Source of the DNA: Cyrtodaria siliqua | Taxonomy: Eukaryota > Mollusca > Bivalvia > Adapedonta > Hiatellidae | Length of the DNA: 64,000 nt | Assembly: GCA_037043455.1 (NCBI GenBank) | Contig: JAWPHD010000082.1 | Span: 496,001-560,000 of the forward strand | Reading direction: 5' to 3' | Part shown: one piece after another, positions 1-11,200 of the stretch | Layout of the letters: every line of letters starts with the position of its first letter | How positions within the stretch are numbered: the first letter of the stretch is position 1 | Translations under genes and position numbers: made by a program | Notes under the pieces: model-generated | The model's input: the letters and a program-made list of their open reading frames with translations, nothing else | Databases searched by the model: none | What the model was told of the DNA's origin: nothing

Positions 1-34
1 CACAGTACAGGTTATTTAGAGCCGCCCCAGAGAA
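1..34 (-). mobile_element. SINE 3' region fragment
   Basis: The first 34 bases are close to the reverse complement of 12382-12416, inside the complete SINE described below. The element runs on the minus strand, its 3' end lies left of the window, and the match stops abruptly at base 34, just before a large palindrome. Confidence 0.6.
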
Positions 35-39
35 AAACT

Positions 40-242
40 GCTTATGCCCTTAATTTGAATGTTGAAGTTTTAATCTGAGTGATTTATAGTCAATTTTCTC
101 GAGGTAGGGGAGCGAGCGAGCTGGGGGTAGAGCGAACGTCAAGGAGGTAGAGGACCCCCAGCTCGTTCGCTCCCCTACCTCAAGAAAATTGACCATAAGT
201 CACTCAGATTAAAACTTCAACATTCAAATTTAGGGCATAAGC
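40..242. repeat. Long near-perfect palindrome (foldback)
   Basis: Arms 40-127 and 155-242 are inverted copies of about 88 bp with few mismatches, around a spacer of about 27 bp. Both arms carry the same GC-rich inner block (containing GTAGGGGAGCGA or its complement) and an AT-rich outer block ending in a GCTTATGCCC-type end. A foldback MITE is the simplest reading. No target duplication was identified. Confidence 0.75.
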
Positions 243-656
243 AATTTATGGGCGGTATTGAAGTGATATTCACCATCGAAATACTTCTTGAATGCAAATA
301 GGTTCCAAAACAAGTTGAAAGTGTGATCCGTGGAGAAACCTGCACCAACCTATCGACAAGAGAAAAGTTCTAGCCGCTATAATTTACACTTTTAAACGGC
401 GAAATTGTATTCTACATGAAGTATAAATATGCTTACACGGAAACACATTCCCGATTTTTGAAAAAATCTGTTTTTTTCTTGTTAAAAGAAATAAAAGGAG
501 ATCATACTCACATTTGTTGATGAAAAGCGCGCTTTTGCTCCTCCTCAGAAGTGGCTTTCGCTCAATTTTCATTTTTCTGCTTTTGATTGTGAAGCGAATG
601 TTTACCAGGTGTGTAAACTAACTTAAATAAAAAAATTATTGATAGATATCAGATAT

Positions 657-824
657 CCAAAATATTTTATGCCGAAAAAGAGGAAGAAAAAAATAAAAAT
701 AAATTAATTTTCTATCTAAACAGATGGAAAAAGAATTTAATTTTAATTTTTCTATCTAAACAGATAGAAAAATAATTTTATTTTATTTTTATTTTTTTCT
801 CTTTTTTGGCATAAAATATTTTGG
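657..824. repeat. AT-rich palindrome
   Basis: Positions 657-724 and about 757-824 are inverted copies. Both begin from the outside with CCAAAATATTTTATGCC, followed by an A-rich GAGG/AGAG block and TTTCTATCT. The centre repeats the motif TCTATCTAAACAGAT. This is a foldback element or a replication hairpin; no coding content is seen. Confidence 0.7.
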
Positions 825-1157
825 GTCAGCCCTTAAAAATGGGATTGGTCAGGAAACAGGAACCACGCATATAATTTTATTTGGCCTAAGAATAAAATAA
901 AATGCATTTATAAGTTGCCTACTGATTAATATCAAATGTATGATTAAAATTACTATAATATATCTGCATGAGTGTTTTATCTACATGTATAGAATGTATT
1001 CCTCTGAGTCAGTTTGCATCATAATGACAAAATCAATGAGTCAGTCTGTGGAAATGATCTAAAAGTTTTGGATTTTAATGAGTCCTTTTCAAACAAAAGT
1101 GAGTATTTGACTAATATCAGAGGTAAAAAAGTCACTGATGCATATATAGCATGCATA

Positions 1158-1309
1158 CTCCTCAAAATAATTTAAGGACCACAAAAAAAAAGTTACATTT
1201 GTGTCACATGACAATTGTAAAAGATGCAATTAAACTTAAAAATCGTCCAATAACAGCACTTTAAAAAATGACACAAATCGAAACATGGTCCTTGAATTAT
1301 TTTGAGAAG
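1158..1309. mobile_element. Short MITE, Tc1/mariner-like
   Basis: About 150 bp with imperfect terminal inverted repeats of about 23 bp (left 1158-1180, right about 1286-1308; shared core CTCAAAATAATT). TA lies directly outside each end, as expected of a Tc1/mariner-type TA target duplication. The inside is AT-rich and non-coding, and a second inverted block (around TTTGTGTCA) lies further in. Confidence 0.55.
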
Positions 1310-2070
1310 TATATAACAAAAAAAGCAATATGACGAAAGAAAAGAAATATATTTGCTACAATAATTAGTGATTGTTACAGATTAATGATTAATGTATTGT
1401 TTCAAGAATATGTATTGTTTCAGGAGTACCGTATTTCCCATAATAGTAGCGCCCGGGTGGTCTGCAAATTGCCAAGGGGCGCTCTTATAAAATTTAAAGG
1501 AAATTTTGGAAAAAAAATTAAGGTCTACAAATGATCAAAAATTTAATGATTATTTATTTTATTTTTTTGAAATTTTTTTTATACAAAAGATCGAAAATGT
1601 ATTGAATTTTGAAAAATAAAAAATTAATTACTTAGTTGATTGTTAGCCAGTTCATTACTCCATTGCTTATTAGCTATTTTTCATTACTCAAGCTGTTTAC
1701 ATGTATGTTATAGTGCAACATAGAGCTAATCTTGACGAGGTTACAAAACTGTATAAAAGAGTATGAGAGTGGATCTTTGGAAATGGCCGAACACGATAAA
1801 AACGAAATATTGCAGTCTCGGTTTGATTGTTCATGAAAGTGAAATATGCTTGCTACCGTTCACGACCCCTAGCCCCGGGTTGAGCAGAACTCAATATTAA
1901 TAAAAATCAATAGTACAGAATTTTAACCATCCTAAAGATGGCATACATATGGCGGTGGACATGCTGTATTTAATGTCATCAATCCATGTCCATCGGCGTA
2001 TGGTCAAGGTATCTAATAAAATGCCCTGAAGAGCGTAATAAACAAAATGGAATTTAGTTGGCAATGTTAC
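1310..2070. other. No gene seen
   Basis: AT-rich sequence with no supported coding exon. A GC-rich motif near 1428-1490 (ACCGTATTTCCC followed by GCGCCCGGG) looks like the end of a DNA transposon, but no partner end was found. Confidence 0.4.
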
Positions 2071-2235
2071 TTATTTCGTGCTCAATAGTTCGTCCCAGAT
2101 GCATGATAACTTATTTCGTGCTCAATAGTTCGTCCCAGATGCATGATAACTTATTTCGTGCTCAATAGTTCGTCCCAGATGCATGATAACTTATTTCGTG
2201 CTCAATAGTTCGTCCCAGATGCATGATAACTTATT
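2071..2235. repeat. 40-bp tandem repeat, four copies
   Basis: Four exact 40-bp units start at 2071, 2111, 2151 and 2191, followed by a 5-base start of a fifth. Each contains TTATTTCGTGCTCAATAG and CGTCCCAGATGCATG. The lack of divergence implies recent expansion. Confidence 0.95.
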
Positions 2236-2249
2236 CAAATCATGAGAGT

Positions 2250-3151
2250 TCATGTCTGTAATGCAGTTGGCTTGGGGTCAGTCTGTGTTGATTGGTCCAC
2301 ACAGCTGACCACTTCATTGATCTCATCTCTCCAGAGGGCACCTCGAGAAGAAAAAAAATCAGCGAACTTCCACAGATTGTCTTTTAACGCCACTCGGAAC
2401 TCCTTCACCTGCATCGTGTATATGAACGGATTTATCAAAGAGTTCATAGTCTTTTTACGCAAAACTTTTATTGAAATTCCATACAGTACGTTTGTTAGAG
2501 TAAGAGGTAACAGCAATAAAATGAATGTAATTAAATAGGTGTATTTTATATTTTCCCCAATTGCATTCACAGCTGAACAACCAAACTGCATGTTTACTGT
2601 ATCCTGAGGTTGTAGCATGAAACAAGTTACGCCTTGTGCTAAACCGGTTATTACTGAGAATAGCATTTGTAACGTTTATACGTCGAGTTTCTGGCTAGAC
2701 TCTCAGCCTTTTTAATATTTAGTACACACACAAGGGGTTGAATGCAGATTCCAAAGATATGGCATATAGTCATGATCTGGGACCCAAAATATAATATAAT
2801 CGCTAATGCACAGGGAATTTGTTTGGTACTGATCATCCTATTGGTCATAATGTTAACGCACAATAACGACACAAATCCAACAAAAATTTCATTACAACAG
2901 ATGCAGAAGATCTGATGCCAGAACACGTTCTTAGTGAAGTTTCGGCGGTGGGTAAAAAGGCATATCAAAATCACCAGGTTAGAAACCAATATCAGGAAGG
3001 CATTCACATACAACAAATATATTGCAGGTTTTGACAAAGTGTGGAAACTAGCGTTCCGTATAAAATCCGTCTTGGAATCATCTGATAAAACGTCTGTATA
3101 ATTAAATCCAGTGTATTCTATATAGACTAGACTTTTATTTCTATCAGCCAT
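2250..3151 (-). pseudogene. Rhodopsin-like GPCR pseudogene
   Basis: Two minus-strand frames together resemble a class A G-protein-coupled receptor of the plasma membrane. The 5' frame (3151-2651, 166 aa) has a short N-terminus with N-glycosylation sequons (NKS, NYT, NAS), TM1 around LVSNLVILICLF, TM2 around CCNEIFVGF, and TM3. The expected DRY motif after TM3 is replaced by QPL. A frameshift near 2655-2666 moves to the second frame (2666-2250, 138 aa), which holds TM4, TM5 (FILLLLPLTLTNVLYG) and an NPFIY motif of TM7. The NPFIY segment follows the TM5/loop region almost directly, so TM6 and most of TM7 are deleted. Frameshift, deletion and lost DRY together argue for a dead copy. The ligand class cannot be told. 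Both flanks are repeats, and it lies antisense to the PARP2-like gene, probably within one of its introns. Confidence 0.62.
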
Positions 3152-3204
3152 GTAAAAACGTTTTTTTTAACACACAGTATGTGTAAGGTTCACCAAATGC
3201 GTTT

Positions 3205-3270
3205 ACACGTGCATCAGCATAACATCTACACGTGCATCAGCATAACATCTACACGTGCATCAGCATAACC
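3205..3270. repeat. 23-bp tandem repeat, about three copies
   Basis: Units starting at 3205, 3228 and 3251 share ACACGTGCATCAGCATAAC; the last is partial. Confidence 0.9.
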
Positions 3271-3274
3271 AACT

Positions 3275-4040
3275 AAACTCTGTTGTTGTTGAGCCTTTCA
3301 ACATCTATCCATCTAAACCGTATCCATTTCTGTAGAACAATGACTTTCATTTTAAATATATTATCAACAATTGTCAAACAAACCATATCCATTTCCCTTA
3401 GAACAATGATTTTCATTTTAATTATATTAAAAGCAGTTGTTAGCCAAACCGTATCCATTTCTGTAGAACACTGATTTCCATTTTTGATATATTATCAACA
3501 ATTGTCAAGCAAACTGTATCCATTTCTGTAGAACAATGATTTTTATTTTATTATTTTTAACAATTCTGATCCAAACATTATCCATTTCCCTTAGAACAAT
3601 GATTTTCATTTTAATTATATTAAAAGCAGTTGTTAACCAAATCGTATCCATTTCTGTAGAACAATAATTTTCATTTTTAATATATCAATAATTGTCAACC
3701 AAAGTTTATCCATTTCCCTAGAACAATGATTTTCATTTTAATTATATTAAAAGCAGTTGTTAACCAAATCGTATCCATTTCTGTAGAACAATGATTTTCA
3801 TTTTAAATATAATATCAACAATTGTCAACCAAACCGTATCTATTTCTGAAGAACAATGATTTTCATTTTTAATATATTATCAATAATTGTCAACCAAAGT
3901 TTATCCATTTCCCTAGAACAATGATTTTCATTTAATTATATTAAAAGCAGTTGTTAGCCAAACTGTATCCATTTCTATAGAACAATGATTTTCATTTTAA
4001 GTATATAATATTAAAAGCAATGTTCAACCAAACTGTATTC
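3275..4040. repeat. Minisatellite of about 62-65 bp, about 12 copies
   Basis: Diverged units alternate between two forms. They share GTATCCATTTC, then TAGAACAATGATTTTCATT, then either ATATTATCAACAATTGTCAA or TATATTAAAAGCAGTTGTTA. The alternation suggests a two-monomer higher-order unit of about 125 bp. Confidence 0.85.
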
Positions 4041-4929
4041 ATTCCGCGAGAATCGATTCTTTGTTGATCCTTGTCGAAAATTATGCTGAAGTGACGTAAT
4101 ACTATTAACGGCCTGTTTGATCTGGGAGTGAAAACTGTACTTTTTAATATTTGATAGTGCAAGTAAACTGACACACAGGCGGGAAAGATAAAAAGAAAAA
4201 TTGAGGATGTTATTTCATTTGTATTTGCTTTTCAGAAACAATGAAGTCAGCGGGTTGTAAATAAAAAAATTGGGTTTGCATTTGGGTCACTGGGGTCAAG
4301 GTCATTGTTACTAAAAATAGATGGGTTCCGCTCAATAACTTTATTTGGGAATGAGATACAGTGCTTGCGGTAGTAGCGGATCATCGGTAGTAGCGGATCA
4401 GTTTATATTTACATTTCATTCATCTCTTATGCATTTGTATTTTATGAAACTTTTCATATTTGAAGAGTGATCATATAAGCATACAACTATACATTAGCGC
4501 AAACATTCGGCACATACTTCCTTGAGTAATTACCCACTTAGTGTAGCACCTATTAAGAAAAGTGATCCATTTCTGATTGAAGGATGTGAGTTTTTTTAAA
4601 TGAAAAATACAATTACAATACAGATAAAGTTAAATAAAAAATTAACAGATGTAGAATGCCCAGGCCTGATCATAAAAAGAACCATGGCTTGGAGTTTTTA
4701 ACTTTTATGGACATCGATTCTTTAAACAGGCAAAATGGCATATTTTCAACAGTTAACTAACACAGGCATAAGGCATAGTTCATAATAATTTTGGTTAGCA
4801 TATTGCTGAGAGAGCAGAATCTAATAAGAAACTGTCTTGAAAATTTCCTGTTTTAAACTTATGCTTTTAACCATAGTGATCCGTTACTACCCAATGCACT
4901 GTATTGGAACGAAACTTGCTGTGTAGGTA
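4041..4929. other. No gene seen; repeat traces
   Basis: AT-rich sequence with single, decayed pieces of the GGTCAAGGTCA-type monomer (near 4285-4330) that recurs at 4930, 12860 and 16630. No supported exon. Confidence 0.4.
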
Positions 4930-5612
4930 CCTTATATGGAAAGGAAGCTTGGGATTGCACTTGGGGTCAAGGTCACTGTTACTGAAAAAAAAAAAGGTTT
5001 CCTCTCAATAACTTAAGTAAAGTACTCATCCTGACAACATCGACATGACCATACTAAAATATAAAGGCCAAGGTCACACTGAAGATCATTATATGGGTAA
5101 AATACTCATTTTTTTCTTCAAGAAAACTTGACGTTGTCTATTGGCTATAACTTTCTCATTTCTTGATATTTCTTCATCAAACGTTTAATATATACTCATC
5201 ATGACAACATCGACATGACCATACTAAAATATACAGGTATATATCAAGGTCACACTGAAAGTCATTATATGGGTTAAATACTCGTTTTTTTCTTCACAAA
5301 AACTTAACGTTGGCTCTAACTTTCTCATTTATTGATATTTCTTCATCAAACGTTCAATATATACTCATCATGACGACATCGACATGACCACTCCAAATAT
5401 ATTAGGACAAGGTCACACTGAAGGTCTTTATATGGGTAAAATATTCATTTTTTCCTCACGAAAACTTAGTCGGGCTAGTTTGTCAAGGTAATTTATCAGG
5501 GTTCAAAAGTCAGGCTAGTTTGTTAAGGTCATTTATCAGGGTCCAAAAAACATTGTTATACTGACGAAGAGCTGACAGGCGACACAAGTGTTCCGCGGAA
5601 CACCTGTCTAGT
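4930..5612 (+). repeat. Tail part of a GGTCAAGGTCAC-type array, ending in a palindrome
   Basis: After one GGTCAAGGTCACTGTTACT monomer there are three units of about 170 bp, marked by CATGACAACATCGACATGACC-like blocks near 5027, 5197 and 5367. The stretch ends with the perfect 16-bp palindrome GTGTTCCGCGGAACAC at 5588-5603. The array at 16.6-17.3 kb also ends in a GGAACACCTG motif plus palindrome, so this looks like the 3' end of a hairpin-ended mobile array that has lost its head. Confidence 0.55.
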
Positions 5613-5918
5613 TTATTACTAGCATTTCTCAAACAGTTTTAAATAGGTTGTTCCCAAATTTCATATACTCATAACAACTGATGACCTTATGTCCCTATAC
5701 ATCACCCATGGTTGATTGCATAATTTATTAAAGAATTATTGGCCTTTGTTGGACTTAGAATAAAAAAAGGGGGGATATTCATCACCTTCAGTGATAGTTC
5801 TAGTTCCTGTTGGTGCCATAATAACTTTTCTTGTTTTGGTATGCCGTAAAACCAAATTCATTTCTCTCAGTCTATATGAATTACTTTATGGACAGCACTA
5901 TATACATATATATTCCAG

Positions 5919-6043
5919 GTTGCCCTTGGCAACACCAATGATCTTCTAGCAGCAGACTACGGTGCAGCTAAATTACCAGCCGGGAAACACAGTGTGAAGG
6001 GGGCAGGAAAAATAGGGCCAGATCCATCTCGTACAGCTACCAC
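5919..6043 (+). CDS. PARP2: PARP2-like poly(ADP-ribose) polymerase, penultimate coding exon
   Basis: A 125-nt exon between an acceptor (TATTCCAG) and a donor (CACGTAAGT). It encodes VALGNTNDLLAADYG, then KLPAGKHSVKGAGKIGPDPS, the region of the PARP catalytic domain that follows the active-site core and holds the conserved GKHS(V/T)KG(L/A)GK motif. The enzyme transfers ADP-ribose from NAD+ to proteins (and DNA ends) in the nuclear DNA-damage response. The wording of this exon and the next is closer to PARP2 than to PARP1 or PARP3. The exon ends after two bases of a codon; the next exon begins with the one base needed, so the frame is kept. Upstream exons with the catalytic His and Tyr are not in the window and must lie to the left. 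It was missed as an open frame because it is short and closed by splice sites. Confidence 0.85.
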
Positions 6044-6106
6044 GTAAGTTTTATTTGTTTTATTTGCATTTTTATCAGAGACGGTAAGTGACTATGTCCC
6101 CTTTTT

Positions 6107-7480
6107 AGATCACCTGAGCCAAAGGCTCAATTTGATCTATTGGGATCACTCTTCGTCTGTCGTTTACTTTTGCTTCAAACGACCTCCTCAGAAACCGCTT
6201 GGCCAATTTTGTCCAAACTTCACATGGATGATCCTTAGATGAATGCTTTTCGGATTTGTTAAAGGTTACATTGCACCATTGATTTTCCTTCTTTGTTTTA
6301 TATAGGACGAATGTATATCAAGAGATAAAAAACACGCATTTTTCTCCATAGAAAATTTTAAAACACATATCAAACAAACGATCGAGCGTCCGCCAATATA
6401 AAAATGCAATAAAAACAGGGGGTCATGTATCATATAAGAACAAGCCAATCTGTTGAATGACGTCACGTTCTATTTTGACACGTCACAGATAGATTTACCC
6501 CATTTCTACTTTCGCTTTAATGTCTATGTCAATTATAATTAAATTTCTCAAACAAACACTAATCAATGTTCACAATACATCATTTGGCTGAATTATAGGT
6601 AATAATATGAAAAAGCAATCAAAAGCATGCATTTTGTATCACTAGTAAGGCAGGGAAACGTTTTTTATTAGGCACTATTTGACTATACACCACGGAAGCA
6701 CAAACGCAATGGTGCAATGTAACCTAAAATTAGGTCAGCGTGACATCCAAGATGGCCGCCTTTATCATATATGGTCGAAATCTTAAAAAACCTTCTCAAG
6801 AACCGCTGGACAGATTTCGACAGTTGTTCTTTTAAAATGATTACGCCTAGACTTATCAAGTTTGTTCAAATGATATCCCCGGGGTCAAAAATGGCCGTGT
6901 CCCGGCAGTCCAAAGTTTGTATATTTAGATTTTGCATGTTTTTCATAGATTTACACAGGAAAATGTTTTAATTTTTTTTTCTGAAATCACAAGGCACAGA
7001 GCTCTCATATATTACAAGTAACATCAGTTAATGGTCCTCTCTCTACCAAGGTTGTTCAAATGGTGACCCTGGGGTCAAATTTGGCCCCGTCCCAAGCGTC
7101 ACAGTTTTACATAGGAAAAAAATTAAAATCTTCTTCTCTGAAACTACAAGAGCCAGAGGTTTAATATTTTGCATTTACTATAAGTTTATGGTCCTTTACC
7201 AAGTTTGTTTAAATGGTGACCCTGGGGTCACATTTGGGCACCGCCCCGAGGTCACATGTTTTACATAGACTTGTATAGGGAAAAACTTTTTAAAAATGTT
7301 CTTCTCTGAAACTGCAAGAGCCAGAGGTTTAATATTTTGCATTTGCTTTGCTATAAGCTTATGGTCCTCTTCCAAGTTTGTTCAAATAGTGACCCTGGGG
7401 TCAAATTTGGCCCCATCCAGGGCGTCACAGTTTTACATAGATATATATAGTAAAAAAAATCAAAAAATTTTCTTCTACTA
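6107..7480 (+). mobile_element. Hairpin-headed tandem array, family A
   Basis: The head at 6107-6138 folds: AGATCA...TGATCT outside and TGAGCC AAA GGCTCA inside. It is followed by a GTCTGTCG stretch and TTTACTTTTG, then monomers of about 150-165 bp (clear at about 6860-7480) that share ACCCTGGGGTCA, CGTCACAGTTTTACATAG and GAAACT.CAAGAGCCAGAGG. The layout matches families B, C, E and F. A palindromic MITE interrupts it. This most resembles the non-autonomous Helitron/Helentron-like or 'pearl'-type array elements described in bivalves; that assignment is inference. Confidence 0.6.
6263..6725. mobile_element. MITE inserted in array A
   Basis: Perfect 19-bp terminal inverted repeats: AGGTTACATTGCACCATTG at 6263-6281 and its complement at 6707-6725. 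About 463 bp, no credible transposase. The immediate flanks are A-rich and no clear target duplication can be assigned, so the superfamily is left open. Confidence 0.75.
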
Positions 7481-8232
7481 AATAAATAACTCAGCTGAAG
7501 AAAGTGGAGTATGGAGAGCACTCAGTTAAATTCAGAAATGCTCATTATATAGCCACACACCACAAACCCTTCACAGACTGTGTCCCCCTTGTACATTAGA
7601 TAAGATTGAAGGTCTTGATGTGAGAGACTTTTTTATTGGGCTAGTAAATTTTTTGTCAGGCTTGTAAAAAATTCCTTGTACTTTCAAATCCTAAATTCTT
7701 TGATTGGTATTTAGTTGTTGTAGTCATCCGTCGGTTATTATCAAAGCCTAAAATATTTTTAGCACCAAATTTCTGTATTTGTGTACTGCACACCTTCATC
7801 TATATGACCATCCTGGACAAACGTTACCTTCTGGGCCTGGATATATTAAGAGGTGCTAATAAGTTAATTGCTTGAAATTCTCGAAATACTTAAATAAGAA
7901 TTTCACACCTGACCAGTCCTTCGGATGAGACTTAAAAGCAAGGTCTGCTTGTTAAAATGCCAAATGCCCAGCGCAAAATAGCGAGGATAAATGAACGCTT
8001 ATTTTATAATTATACAGGGAAACATAAAGGGGACGAAGATATTTGAAAGTAATACATTGCATTAATGACATAGGATTTTTTTTGTGACAATCACTTTTTT
8101 TTTGCCACAATTTTGTCGCATTTGGCACCATTTGTCTCCCAGAGGGAGTCAGACTCTTCTTCAACATCCATGAAAACTGTCATATTTTGGTGACAGTATC
8201 GTCTAGTTGCTGTTCATCCAATTTCAGACTGT
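7481..8232. other. No gene seen
   Basis: Intronic AT-rich sequence without supported exons. Open frames here are short and have no recognisable domains. Confidence 0.4.
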
Positions 8233-8238
8233 GTTCAT

Positions 8239-11200
8239 CAGGGCTCGACGTTAATTTTACTGACAGCTCGCCCATGGGGCAAGTTAACTCTGAAATTTAC
8301 TTGCCCATGCCAGTTTGCTGGTTGCCCAATTATTTAGACCGAAAGTTTATTGTTTTTTTAGCTCTACTGGCCAAGGGCCAGCAGAGCTTATGGGATGGTG
8401 TGTTGTCCGTCTTCCGTCGTCCGTCGTCCGTCCGTTAACTTTTGCTTGTGTACACTCTAGAGGCCACATTTCTGATGCAATCATCATGAAACTTTGTCAG
8501 AATGTTTGTCTCAATGAAATCTCGGTCAAGTTCGAAAATGGGTCATGTGGGGTCAAAAACTAGGTCACTAGGTCAAATATTGGAAAAACCTTGTGTACAC
8601 TCTAAAGGCCATATTTTTGACCCGAGCTTGATGCAACTTTGTCAGAATGTTTGTCTTAATTATATCTTGGTCAAGTTTGAAAATGGGTCACATGGGGTTA
8701 AAAACTAGGTCACTAGGTCAAATACTTGAAAAACCTTGTGTACACTCTAGAAGCCGTATTTCTGATCCAATCTTGATGAAACTTTGTCAAAATGTTTGTC
8801 TTAATTATATCTTGGTCAAGTTCAAAAATGGGTCACATGGTTTTAAAAACTAGGTCACTAGGTCAAACTTTGGAAAAACCGTGTGTACACTCTAGAGGCC
8901 ATATTTTTGACCTGATCTTGATGAAACTTTGTCAGAATGTTTGTCTTAATGAAATCTCGGTCAAGTTCAAAAATGGGTCATGTGGGGTCAAAAACTAGGT
9001 CACTAGGTCAAATATTTGAAAAAACTTGCGTACACTCTAGAGGTCATATTTGTTACCCAATATTGATGAAACTTTGTTAAATTGTTTATCTTAATTATAT
9101 CTTGATCAAGTTCGGAAATGGGTCACATGAAGTTTAAAACTAGGTCACTAGGTCAAATATTGGAAAAACCTTGTGTACACTCTAGAGGCCATATTTTTGA
9201 CCCGAGCTTGATGCAACTTTGTCAGAATGTTTGTCTTAATTATATCTTGGTCAAGTTTGAAAATGGGTCACATGGGGTTAAAAACTAGGTCACTAGGTCA
9301 AACTTTGGAAAAACCGTGTGTACACTCTAGAGGCCATATTTTTTACGCGATCTTGATGAAACTTTGTCAGAATGTTTGTCTCAATGAAATCTCGGTCAAG
9401 TTCAAAAATGGGTCATGTGGGGTCAAAAACTAGGTCACTAGGTCAAATATTTCAAAAAACTTGTGTACACTCTAGAGGTCATATTTGTTACCCAATCTTG
9501 ATGAAATTTTGTCAAATTGTATATCTTAATTATATCTTGATTAAGTTCGGAAATGGGTCACATGAAGTTAAAAACTAGGTCACTAGGTCAAATATTGGAA
9601 AAACCTTGTGTACACTCTAGAGGCCATATTTTTGACCCGAGCTTGATGCAACTTTGTCAGAATGTTTGTCTTAATTATATCTTGATCAAGTTTGAAAATG
9701 GGTCACATGGGGTTAAAAACTAGGTCACTAGGTCAAATATTGGAAAAACCTTGTGTACACGCTTTGTCAAAATGTTTGTCTTAATTATATCTTGGTCAAG
9801 TTCAAAAATGGGTCACATGGTGTTAAAAACTAGGTCACTAGGTCAAACTTTGGAAAAACCGTGTGTACACTCTAGAGGCCATATTTTTGACCCGATCTTG
9901 ATGCAACTTTGTCAGAATGTTTGTCTTAATTATATTTTGGTCAAGTTTGAAAATGGGTCACATGGGGTTAAAAACTAGGTCACTAGGTCAAATACTTGAA
10001 AAACCTTGTGTACACTCTAGAAGCCGTATTTCTGACCCAATCTTGATGAAACTTTGTCAAAATGTTTGTCTTAATTATATCTTGGTCAAGTTAAAAAATG
10101 GGTCACATGGTTTAAAAACTAGGTCACTAGGTCAAACTTTGGAAAAACCGTGTGTACACTCTAGAGGCCATATTTTTGACCCAATCTTGATGAAACTTTG
10201 TCAGAATGTTTGTCTCAATGAAATCTCGGTCAAGTTCAAAAATGGGTCATGTGGGATAAAAAACTAGGTCACTAGGTCAAATACTTGAAAAAACTTGTGT
10301 ACACTCTAGAGGTCATATTTGTTACCTAATCTTGATGAAATTTTGTCAAATTGTTTATCTTAATTATATCTTGATCAAGTTCGGAAATGGGTCACATGAA
10401 GTTAAAAACTAGGTCACTAGGTCAAATATGGAAAAACCTTGTGTACACTCTAGAGGCCATATTTTTGACCCGAGCTTGATGCAACTTTGTCAGAATGTTT
10501 GTCTTAATTATATCTTAGTCAAGTTTGAAAATGGGTCACATTTGGTTAAAAACTAGGTCACTAGGTCAAATATTGGAAAAACCTTGTGTACACTCTTTGT
10601 CAAAATGTTTGTCTTAATTATATCTTGGTCAAGTACAAAAATGGGTCACATGGTGTTAAAAACTAGGTCACTAGGTCAGACTTTGGAAAAACCGTGTGTA
10701 CACTCTAGAGGCCATATTTTTTGACCCGATCTTGATGCAATTTTGTCAGAATATTTGTCTCAATTATAGCTTGCTAAAAGTTCGAAAATGGGTCACACAG
10801 GGTCAAAAACTAGGTCACTAGTACACTCTAGAGGCCATATTTCTGACCCGATCTTGATGAAACTTTGTCGAAATGTTGTCTTAATTATATTTTGGTCAAG
10901 TTCGAAAATGGTCCCATGGGGTCAAAAACTAGGTCACTAGGTCAAATACTTGAAAAACCTTGTGTACACTCTAGAAGCCGTATTTCTGACCCAATCTTGA
11001 TGAAACTTGTCAAAATGTTTGTCTTAATTATATCTTGGTCAAGTTCAAAAATGGGTTACATGAAGTTAAAAACTAGGTCACTAGGTCAAACTTTGGAAAA
11101 ACCGTGTGTACACTCTAGAGGCCATATTTTGACCCGATCTTGATGAAACTTTGTCAGAATGTTTGTCTCAATGAAATCTCGGTCAAGTTCAAAAATGGGT

